Below, in pieces: positions 39,637 to 50,864 of a stretch of DNA of 64,000 nt. The position numbers and the translations under genes were made by a program. Position 1 is the first letter of the stretch. Each line of letters starts with the position of its first letter. Source of the DNA: Bacteroidota bacterium (GTDB lineage Bacteria > Bacteroidota > Bacteroidia > Bacteroidales > UBA6013); assembly GCA_020048645.1 (NCBI GenBank), contig JAIFMG010000026.1, forward strand, positions 1 through 64,000, given 5' to 3'. The notes below the pieces were generated by a model that was given only the letters and a program-made list of their open reading frames with translations, was not told the DNA's origin and searched no databases.

Positions 39637-42600
39637 ATGAAAAGACTACTCATGACAGCGGCTCTGCTGTCGCTTTTCGGCTGGCAAGCCCAAGCGCAGT
39701 TGAGCCAGGGAGGGAGCCCGTACTCCTTCCAGAAGAACTTGTCGGTCGAGACCCCCGTGGTCAAGATGGGCACGGTTGACGTGGCCGCGCTGGTCCTCGA
39801 AGACCTGGAGCGCGACCTGCGCAAGGACCTGCCCTGGCGCTTCGGCCACAACTTCGAGGTCAGCCTCGACAACCAGAAGGACGGCCTCTGGACGAAGCTC
39901 GAAGACGGCTCGCGCCTGTGGACCCTGGCCATCGAATCGCCGGGCGCCTACCACATCAACCTGAACTTCGGCCGGTACAACCTGCCCAAGGGAGGGCAGT
40001 TGTTCATCTACAACGCCGACCGCAGCATGGTCATCGGGGCCTTCACCGAGGCCAACAACAACCCGGCGCAGGTGCTGGCCACCACGCTGGTGCAGGGCGA
40101 AAAGGTGATCGTCGAGTACTTCGAGCCCCGGGGCGCGGCCTTCGCCGGCGAACTGGCCATCGACATCGTGACGCACGGCTACCGCGACGCCTTCGCCTTC
40201 GCCAACAGCGACAAGGGCTTCGGCACCTCTGGCGCGTGCAACAACAACGTGGCCTGCGACATCTCCGAGGGCTGGGAAGACCCGATCCGCTCGGCGGTGA
40301 TGCTGGTGACGGGCAGCTCGGGCTTCTGCTCGGGCGCCATGATCAACAACACGGCCGAGGATGGCAAGCCCTACGTGCTCTCTGCCAACCACTGCTACAC
40401 CAACCCCGCGTCGGTCATCCTCTGGTTCAACTGGCAGAGCGAGACCTGCTCCAACCCGTCCAGCTCGCCGGCCCACCAGTCGCTCTCGGGCGGCGTGGAC
40501 CGCGCCAAGGCCGCCGCGTCCGACTTCTGGCTCTTCGAGATGAACGACGAGGTTCCCGAGTCCTACGAGGTCTTCTTCGCGGGCTGGAACAACGAGAACA
40601 TCAACTCCACCAGCAGCGTGGGCATCCACCACCCCGCCGGCGACATCAAGAAGTTCTCCGTGGACGAGGACCCCACCATCAGCTCCGAGTACATGGGCAC
40701 GACCCCGAACGCCAACGGGACCCACCTGACGATCCTCGACTGGGATTCCGGCACCACCGAGCCCGGCTCGTCCGGCTCGCCCCTGTTCGACCAGAACCAG
40801 CGCATCATCGGCCAGCTCCACGGCGGCTACGCGGCCTGCGGCAACGACGACCTGGATTCCTACGGCAAGTTCGCCTACTCTTGGAACACCGGCTCGACGG
40901 CCGCCACCCGCCTGTCGGACTGGCTCGACCCGCAAGGAACGGGCGTTACGGTCTTCGACGGCTACGACCCCAACCGCCCGCTGGTGGACAACGACGCCCA
41001 GCTCTTCAACATCAGCATCCCCGAAGACGAGTACCCCGGCCAGACCGACGTGACGCCCACCGTCACCATCCGCAACCGCGGCACCCTGAACCTCACCTCG
41101 CTGACCGTCAGCTACAACATCGACGGCGGAACCCAAGTCAACACTTCCTGGAGCGGCAACCTGGCCCCGAACGCCACCGCAGAGGTGAGCTTCCCCGAAA
41201 TCACCCTCGAAAAAGGCGACCACACCTTCAACGCCTCCACCTCCCTGCCCAACGGCGCGCAAGACCAGAACACGGCCAACGACACCAAGAGCAAGGCCTA
41301 CTTCGTCCGCGCCGACTACGACCTGGGCATCGCCCGCATCATCTCGCCCAAGCCCGCCGAGTGCTCGCCCATCGTAACGCCCTCCTTCGAGGTCATCAAC
41401 CGCGGCGGACAGACCATCACGGCCTTCGAGATCAGCTACACCATCGACGGCGGCGAAGCCGTGGTCATCAACTGGACCGGCTCGCTGGCCATGGACCAGA
41501 CCACCGTCGTCGAGTTCGACGGCGTAGAGCTGGAGCCTTCCGAGTACAGCCTCACCGCCTCGGTCAAGAACCCCAACGGCATGACCGACGAGAACGAGGC
41601 CAACAACCAGGCCAGCGTCGAGTTCGCCAACCTGCTGGGACAGAACGTCGTGATGAACATGACCACCGACAACTACGGCGACGAGACCTCGTGGGGCCTC
41701 TTCCAAGGAGATGAGCAGATCTTCTCCGGCGGCCCCCTGAGCGACGCGACCAACTACATCGAGGAGTTCTGCCTGACCGACGGATGCTACAGCTTCATCG
41801 TCCTCGACTCTTTCGGCGACGGCATCTTCGCACCCGGCGGATACAGCCTCTACAACGAGAGCCTTGATGTTACCTACATCACCGGCGGTGGCGACTTCGA
41901 CGACCAGGAGCAGACGGACTTCTGCATCATCGCCAACCCCGAGCCCAACGACGCCATCGTGAGCGCCCTCGGCTACGAAGGCGGATGCAACAGCACCGAG
42001 ATCACCCCCCTGGTCGAAATCACCAGCTTCGGCGGCGAGACCCTCACCAGCCTGGATTTCACCTACTCGCTGGGTGACAACGAGATGACCTACACCTGGA
42101 TTGGCGAAATCGGCCTCCAGCAATCCGAGGTCATCAGCCTGCCCGCCATTTCGGGTATCCTGGGCATGTCCGAACTGACCGTGACGGCCAGCGCGCCCAA
42201 CAGCCAGGACGACGCCGACCCCTCCGACAACAGCATGAGCATGGACGTCGAGCTCGCCCTGGGGCAGGCCGTGACCCTGCGCATCACCACCGACAACTTC
42301 TCCGAAGAAACCACTTGGGCCGTCCTCGATGAAGATGACCAGGTCATGGCCTCCGGCGGCGACGACTACGTGGACGCCACCACCTACGACGAGTCCTTCT
42401 GCCTGTCCATGGGCCAGTGCTACACCTTCGTGGTCTATGACTCTTATGGCGACGGCCTCATCACCGGCGGCGTAGTCATCATCAACGACGCCACCGGAGA
42501 AGTGCTCTTCACGGCCCCCGACTTCGACGACGAGGTCTCCTACGAGCTTTGCCTGACCGAGGACGAGCTGCTGGCCACCATGATCATGCCCGAGTCGGCC

Positions 42601-43281
42601 TGCGAAGGCTCGACCCTGAGCTTCGTGGCAACCTCCTCGCTGGCCACGAGCTGGAACTGGACCTTCGAGAGTGGATCGCCCGCGACGGCCAGCACGCAAT
42701 CCGCCCTGGTGACCTACGCCGAGGCCGGAACCTTCGACGTCAGCCTGACCGTCGGCGACGGAACCAGCACCGCCACCGAAACCGGCGAGATCACCATCGG
42801 CCCCATGTTCGAAGCCGACTACACCATGACCGAACCTAGCGCAGGAAGCACCGCCGACGGCGCCATCCAACTGACCGTGACCGGCGGAACCGAGCCCTAC
42901 AGCTACCTCTGGAACGACGGCAGCACCGGCGCCACCATGGAAGGAGCGGCCGTGGGCACCTACGTCGTGGTCATCACCGATGCCAGCGACTGCACCATGA
43001 GCATGACCATCGAGATGATCGTCACCAGCGTGGCAGGCCCCAACGGAACCACCAGCTACCTGGTCTTCCCCAACCCGTCCAACGGCCTGTTCAACGTCCA
43101 GATCCTCGACGGCATGAGCACCAACATCTTCCTCTACGACATGACCGGACGCCTGGTCATGGCCCGCCGCGAGGCCAGCAACCAAGTGGAGGTCGATCTT
43201 TCGCAACATGCCTCCGGCATCTACAACCTGGTCCTGCAAAACGCCATTGGCGTGAGCACCACCAGGCTGGTCAAGGAATAA
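39637..43281 (+). CDS. Lysyl-endopeptidase-like trypsin-fold serine protease with CARDB/PKD repeats and T9SS type A sorting domain
   Basis: SAVMLVTGSSGFCSGAMINN...LSANHCY; EPGSSGSPLFDQNQRIIGQLHGG; C-terminal FPNPSNGLFNVQI...YNLVLQNAIGVSTTRLVKE. Confidence 0.9.
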   Translation: MKRLLMTAALLSLFGWQAQAQLSQGGSPYSFQKNLSVETPVVKMGTVDVAALVLEDLERDLRKDLPWRFGHNFEVSLDNQKDGLWTKLEDGSRLWTLAIESPGAYHINLNFGRYNLPKGGQLFIYNADRSMVIGAFTEANNNPAQVLATTLVQGEKVIVEYFEPRGAAFAGELAIDIVTHGYRDAFAFANSDKGFGTSGACNNNVACDISEGWEDPIRSAVMLVTGSSGFCSGAMINNTAEDGKPYVLSANHCYTNPASVILWFNWQSETCSNPSSSPAHQSLSGGVDRAKAAASDFWLFEMNDEVPESYEVFFAGWNNENINSTSSVGIHHPAGDIKKFSVDEDPTISSEYMGTTPNANGTHLTILDWDSGTTEPGSSGSPLFDQNQRIIGQLHGGYAACGNDDLDSYGKFAYSWNTGSTAATRLSDWLDPQGTGVTVFDGYDPNRPLVDNDAQLFNISIPEDEYPGQTDVTPTVTIRNRGTLNLTSLTVSYNIDGGTQVNTSWSGNLAPNATAEVSFPEITLEKGDHTFNASTSLPNGAQDQNTANDTKSKAYFVRADYDLGIARIISPKPAECSPIVTPSFEVINRGGQTITAFEISYTIDGGEAVVINWTGSLAMDQTTVVEFDGVELEPSEYSLTASVKNPNGMTDENEANNQASVEFANLLGQNVVMNMTTDNYGDETSWGLFQGDEQIFSGGPLSDATNYIEEFCLTDGCYSFIVLDSFGDGIFAPGGYSLYNESLDVTYITGGGDFDDQEQTDFCIIANPEPNDAIVSALGYEGGCNSTEITPLVEITSFGGETLTSLDFTYSLGDNEMTYTWIGEIGLQQSEVISLPAISGILGMSELTVTASAPNSQDDADPSDNSMSMDVELALGQAVTLRITTDNFSEETTWAVLDEDDQVMASGGDDYVDATTYDESFCLSMGQCYTFVVYDSYGDGLITGGVVIINDATGEVLFTAPDFDDEVSYELCLTEDELLATMIMPESACEGSTLSFVATSSLATSWNWTFESGSPATASTQSALVTYAEAGTFDVSLTVGDGTSTATETGEITIGPMFEADYTMTEPSAGSTADGAIQLTVTGGTEPYSYLWNDGSTGATMEGAAVGTYVVVITDASDCTMSMTIEMIVTSVAGPNGTTSYLVFPNPSNGLFNVQILDGMSTNIFLYDMTGRLVMARREASNQVEVDLSQHASGIYNLVLQNAIGVSTTRLVKE

Positions 43282-43300
43282 GCCTCCTGTCATCCGCCCA

Positions 43301-43336
43301 AAAAAAGCCTCCCCTTCGCCGGGGAGGCTTTTTTTT
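43301..43336 (+). terminator. Rho-independent terminator
   Basis: aaaaaagcctccccttcgccggggaggcttttttttt. Confidence 0.85.
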
Positions 43337-43532
43337 GTCCATCGGCAAAGGACAAGAGCAGAAGGAAACCGCGGGCGGATGCCGCCCATACCCAATTGCG
43401 TTCGTTGGGTGACGAACACAAATCGCCATCATGCTGCGAAATTCGGATGAAAAGGCAGGCTTATGACACGGATCGGGCGAATCGCGAAGGGAAGGAATCG
43501 TTGCAGCCTTCCGCGTGCGGATTGGAGGGCAG

Positions 43533-43645
43533 CCCCCAAGGGGTGTCATCGTCTGGCCCTTCCTCCCGATGAGGACGATTTCACCCCTCGGGGTTCTGTT
43601 CTTTGGCCTGGATCAGCTTTCTACCATCATGGCACCCCTTGGGGG
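43533..43645. repeat. Intergenic inverted repeat element with GC-rich arms
   Basis: CCCCCAAGGGGTGTCAT (43533-43549) and ATGGCACCCCTTGGGGG (43629-43645) are inverse complements at 16/17 positions; related TCACCCCTCGGGGTTC lies between. Confidence 0.6.
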
Positions 43646-43701
43646 TTGGACTAGCCTTCGAGGCAATCCATCACGTTTGAAAGCAACCTGGTATGAGAAT
43701 A

Positions 43702-43804
43702 GCCACGAGTCCGCGAATTGAAAAACCGAAATACGTGCGTTCGTGGCAACAAATGACATAAAAAAACCACGAACCCCCGAATTGAAAACCAAGGGATTCG
43801 TGGC
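43702..43804. repeat. Two tandem degenerate palindromic repeat units (CCACGA...CGAATTGAAAA...TTCGTGGC)
   Basis: Unit 1 43702-43747 and unit 2 43767-43804 share both ends and the internal cgaattgaaaa(a)cc. Confidence 0.65.
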
Positions 43805-43823
43805 GATTATTCCTCCTAAGGAT

Positions 43824-44477
43824 TTAGGAGATGGATTTGCGGGCCAGGTAGAAATCGACTTTCTCGCAGGAGGTGTCGGCGATGCGGGCGTCCATCTCGG
43901 CCAAGGTTTTGGGCGGGGGCACGATGACTTTCTCGCCGGGTTTCCAGTTCAGGGGCAGGGCCACCTTGTGCTGGTCGGCGAACTGGAGGGCCTGGAGCGA
44001 GCGGACGATTTCGTCCATGTTGCGGCCCACGTTGAGGGGGTAGTACATCACCAGGCGGATCTTCTTGCTGGGGTCGATGAAGAACACGGCGCGGACGGCG
44101 GCCGTCTCGCTCTCGTTGGGTTGCAACATGCCGTAGAGCTTGGCCACCTTCATGTCGATGTCGGCGATGATGGGGAACTGGAAGTAAACCCCGGTCTTTT
44201 CGCGGACGTTGTTGACCCATGCCAGGTGCGAGTGGATGCTGTCGATGCTCAGGCCCACCAGTTCGGTGTTCATGGCGGCGAACTCGGCCTGGCGCTCGGC
44301 GAAGCCGCTCATCTCGGTGGTGCAGACGGGCGTGAAGTCGGCGGGGTGCGAGAAGAGGATGATCCATTTGCCTTTGGCGTAGTCCGAGAATTTCATGGGG
44401 CCGATGGTCGTCACGGCCTGAAAGTCGGGAGCCATGTCACCAATTCGGGGCATGTAGCCAAAATTTTCTTGTTCCAT
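43824..44477 (-). CDS. Peroxiredoxin, 1-Cys/Prx6-like
   Basis: HPADFTPVCTTEMSGFA (PVCTTE active site); IGLSIDSIHSHLAW; long C-terminal domain. Confidence 0.92.
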   Translation of the reverse strand: MEQENFGYMPRIGDMAPDFQAVTTIGPMKFSDYAKGKWIILFSHPADFTPVCTTEMSGFAERQAEFAAMNTELVGLSIDSIHSHLAWVNNVREKTGVYFQFPIIADIDMKVAKLYGMLQPNESETAAVRAVFFIDPSKKIRLVMYYPLNVGRNMDEIVRSLQALQFADQHKVALPLNWKPGEKVIVPPPKTLAEMDARIADTSCEKVDFYLARKSIS

Positions 44478-44831
44478 TTTTATGGGTGGTTTTGATGATT
44501 TGGATTTTGTTTGCTGACGGTGCAAAACTAGTCTATTGGTGGGGCTTTCCCAAATAGCAAAGGATTATCTTGCATCAATAAAATCTATGTAGATTCGTTC
44601 GGGTTCATTTTTCCTTATCGACCAGGCGCGTGTCGCATGGAGCGAGTGTTTCGCCTCGGGCCCTAGGCTAGGCCTTGGCCAGATGCTAGGCGTGCATTGT
44701 ATTTGCCTGAAAGACAGGATGCAGGGATTTGCAACCAGTCGCCACGCTCCGCAAACGATTGAAATGTGCTTGCAATGTCGTATCTTCACCCCGTTTCAAC
44801 CCAAGCCTGCCACCCTCAAAAACCGATTTCC

Positions 44832-45713
44832 ATGTTGAGGCTCAACCAACTCATCCGGAAGTATTCCAACGACAAGTCGTTGTTCCGTCCCATCGACGGC
44901 TTGCTGGTCCATTACCGCGACGAAGGCCGCGCCGACGGCCCCGTGCTGCTGCTGCTGCACGGGGCGTTTTCCTCGCTGCACACCTTCGACGGGTGGGTGC
45001 GCGAGCTGCGCGGGCACTACCGCCTGATCCGGTTCGACCTGCCCGGATTTGGCCTGACCGGGCCCACCGAGAACAACGAGTACAGCGTTGACATGTACAC
45101 CGAGTTCCTGCGCGACTTCCTCAACACCCTGGGCGTGGAGAAGTGCCACCTCGCGGGCAACTCGCTGGGTGGCTGGATGTGCTGGGAGTTCGCGCTCCGT
45201 TTCCCCGAGCGCGTGCGCCGCATGATCCTGATCGACGCGGCCGGCTACCTCAGCAGCAAGGCCATTCCACTGCCTTTCAAGATGGCAAGGCTGCCTTTCG
45301 GCGGAGCCCTGATGAGCATCACCACGCCCCGCAACATCTTCGACCGCCTGGTCCATGAGGTCTATGGAGACAAGAGCAAGGTCACCGAGGCCCTGATCGA
45401 CCGCTACTACGACCACTTCCTGCGCATCGGCAACCGCGAGGCCTTCATCTCCATCGCCAAGTCGCCCTACGAGGACCACACCTACCAGCTCAAGAACATC
45501 CAAGTCGAGACCCTGATCCTCTGGGGGTCGGAAGACGCCTGGATTCCTGTCGAATACGCCCATCGTTTCGTCAACGAGCTGCCCAACGCGCGCCTGATCA
45601 TCTACGAGGGCGTCGGCCATGTGCCCATGGAGGAGAACCCCATCGTCACGGCCGAGGACGTGCTCGAGTTCCTGACCGAGGACGAGCACGTGCCCGAGAA
45701 AGTCCGAAACTGA
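44832..45713 (+). CDS. Alpha/beta hydrolase
   Basis: LLLLHGAFSS, HLAGNSLGGWMCWEFAL nucleophile elbow, GVGHVPMEENP. Confidence 0.93.
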   Translation: MLRLNQLIRKYSNDKSLFRPIDGLLVHYRDEGRADGPVLLLLHGAFSSLHTFDGWVRELRGHYRLIRFDLPGFGLTGPTENNEYSVDMYTEFLRDFLNTLGVEKCHLAGNSLGGWMCWEFALRFPERVRRMILIDAAGYLSSKAIPLPFKMARLPFGGALMSITTPRNIFDRLVHEVYGDKSKVTEALIDRYYDHFLRIGNREAFISIAKSPYEDHTYQLKNIQVETLILWGSEDAWIPVEYAHRFVNELPNARLIIYEGVGHVPMEENPIVTAEDVLEFLTEDEHVPEKVRN

Positions 45714-45812
45714 TGCCCCGGCCAATGCCCGCCCTGGCGCGCCAAGGACTTGCCGCGCAACATGTTCGGCCTGGGGGGCGTTTCCGCGAGACCGCTTAAA
45801 TTCGCGGCAAAA

Positions 45813-46631
45813 ATGATGACTCCGCCCCTGCCCATGCTCACCCAAGAACGATTCCGGGTATCCATCGTCGGCTACCAAAACACGCTACCTTTCCAGTTTG
45901 GCCTCGAACAGTCCGACTGGGCACGCCAATACCTGGAAATTTCCAAGGACATCCCTTCGGTCTGCGCCCGGAAGCTCCTCGCGGGCCAGGTGGACCTGGG
46001 GCTGGTGCCGGTGGCCATCCTGCCCGACCTGGACGAGTTCCACCTCAACACGTCCTACTGCATCGGCGCCAACGGGCGGGTCAACACCGTGTCGCTGCTC
46101 AGCCAAGTGCCCCTGGACCAGATCACCAGGGTACTGCTCGACTACCAGTCGCGCAGCTCGGTGGCCTTGGTCCGCGTCCTGGCCCGCGAGCTTTGGGGCA
46201 TCGAGCCCGAGTGGGTGCAGGCCGAGCCGGGCTACGAACGGCTGATCGCGGGCACCACGGCCGGAGTGGTCATTGGCGACCGCGTCTTCGCCCTGGCCGA
46301 GCGCTTCCAGCACAACTTCGACCTGGCCCACGAGTGGCAGAAATTGACGGGCCTGCCTTTCGTCTTCGCCGCTTGGGTCAGCCGCCGGCCCCTGCCCCAG
46401 GCCTTCGTCGAGCGCTTCGACCAGGTCATCGGCCTGGGGCTCCAGCAGCTCGACCGCGTGGCCGAGCGCGCCGCCAACGGGCCCGCACACCAGCGGCTCC
46501 TGGCCAACTATTTCAAACACGACATTGATTACCTGCTCGACGAGCCCAAGCGGCTGGCCATGAAGCTCTTCTTGGAAAAGCTCCGCCAGCTCCATCTGCC
46601 CAGCCCCGAAAAGGCCTGCTGCCCCGCCTGA
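45813..46631 (+). CDS. mqnA: Futalosine-pathway menaquinone biosynthesis protein (MqnA-like chorismate dehydratase)
   Basis: VGYQNTLPFQFGL, CARKLLAGQVDLGLVPVAIL, YCIGANGRVNTVSLLS. Confidence 0.85.
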   Translation: MMTPPLPMLTQERFRVSIVGYQNTLPFQFGLEQSDWARQYLEISKDIPSVCARKLLAGQVDLGLVPVAILPDLDEFHLNTSYCIGANGRVNTVSLLSQVPLDQITRVLLDYQSRSSVALVRVLARELWGIEPEWVQAEPGYERLIAGTTAGVVIGDRVFALAERFQHNFDLAHEWQKLTGLPFVFAAWVSRRPLPQAFVERFDQVIGLGLQQLDRVAERAANGPAHQRLLANYFKHDIDYLLDEPKRLAMKLFLEKLRQLHLPSPEKACCPA

Positions 46632-46748
46632 ACCTGCGTCGCCAATCGCTTTTTTTGCTTTTTGGCAGGACCAAGTTTGCCCATCAGGGCCGATATTCCT
46701 ATTTTAGACCCGTCCAAACGACCCTAACAAACCTTACGCATCAGCACG

Positions 46749-49847
<3,099 letters not shown>

Positions 49848-49870
49848 ACGGGCCCGCCCAATTGGCAAGA

Positions 49871-49915
49871 AGCCGCCCCTGCGAAAACGTTTCGCGTCGG
49901 GCGGCTTTTTTTTTT
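49871..49915 (+). terminator. Rho-independent terminator after leuS
   Basis: agccgcccctgcgaaaacgtttcgcgtcgggcggcttttttttt. Confidence 0.75.
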
Positions 49916-49940
49916 GGGGTGATACAGGCCTATCCAGACT

Positions 49941-50540
49941 CTATGCCTTGATGTCCAAGAAGTTGCGCAGGATTCGCTCGCCCGCGTCGCCGCTTTTTTC
50001 GGGGTGGAATTGGGTGGCGTGGAAATTTCCCTTGCTGATGGCCGCGCTGAAGTCCAGGCCGTGGGTCGCCCGTGCGGCGGTGTGCTCGCCCAGCTCCACG
50101 AAGTAGCTGTGTACGAAGTAAACGTGCTGGCCCTCAAGGCCTTCAAGAAGCGGGCCGCGGGTATTGTGCAGTACGCTCCAGCCCATGTGCGGCACCTTGA
50201 GGCCCTGGCCCTGCCACGAGCTGGGAAACTTGCGCACCTGGGCGTCAAAAATCCCCAGGCAGGGGGTATCCCATTCTTCGGAATGCGAGCACATGAGCTG
50301 CATCCCCAGGCAGATGCCCAGCACCGGCTGCCCCAGCGAGAGCAGCAGCTTGTCGAGGCCCTTTTCGCGCAGGTGGGCCATGGTGGTGCTGGCCTCGCCC
50401 ACACCGGGGAATATGACCCGGTCCGCCGAGCGAAGCTCCTCGAAATCAGCGGTGATGACGTGCGGCGCCCCGATGCGGTCCAGGGCGAAGGAAACCGACA
50501 TGATGTTTCCGGCGTTGTACTTGACGATGGCGATTTTCAT
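49941..50540 (-). CDS. hisH: Imidazole glycerol phosphate synthase subunit HisH
   Basis: KYNAGNIMSV, FPGVGEAS, GICLGMQLM nucleophile, THGLDFSAAISKGNFHATQFHPEKSG. Confidence 0.93.
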   Translation of the reverse strand: MKIAIVKYNAGNIMSVSFALDRIGAPHVITADFEELRSADRVIFPGVGEASTTMAHLREKGLDKLLLSLGQPVLGICLGMQLMCSHSEEWDTPCLGIFDAQVRKFPSSWQGQGLKVPHMGWSVLHNTRGPLLEGLEGQHVYFVHSYFVELGEHTAARATHGLDFSAAISKGNFHATQFHPEKSGDAGERILRNFLDIKA

Positions 50541-50799
50541 GGTTGTTTGAGGGTTTGGATCAGGCCGCGGCGCGGCTTTGGGCCACCAAAGCTAACATTT
50601 CGCTCAAAAAGTATGACCTTGCGCGAAAGCGAAGGCGTGAAATGAGGGAATCACGGATGCCAAGCTGCTCTCGGTGGCGAGAATACCCAATCGCCAGCGA
50701 ACTGCCGCTCGTGCCCACGCGATCCCGACGAGCAGGGCCGTGGGGTGGGGTGGGGGGCAAATCGGCCATGAGCCCGCGCCTCGGCTTGGCGGGCCGTCC

Positions 50800-50842
50800 C
50801 AAAAAGGCCAAGCCTCCTTGCCGGAAGGCAGGAGGCTTGGTA
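50800..50842 (-). terminator. Rho-independent terminator for TonB receptor gene
   Basis: Minus-strand CCAAGCCTCCTGCCTTCCGGCAAGGAGGCTTGGCCTTTTT. Confidence 0.7.
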
Positions 50843-50864
50843 GAAAAGGGCTTGGAGGCGGTTT

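Noticed and set aside
39646-43419. 1257-aa minus-strand ORF
   Set aside because: Shadow ORF antisense to the protease gene; Val/Gly/Asp/His-rich without motifs, produced by high GC3 codon usage
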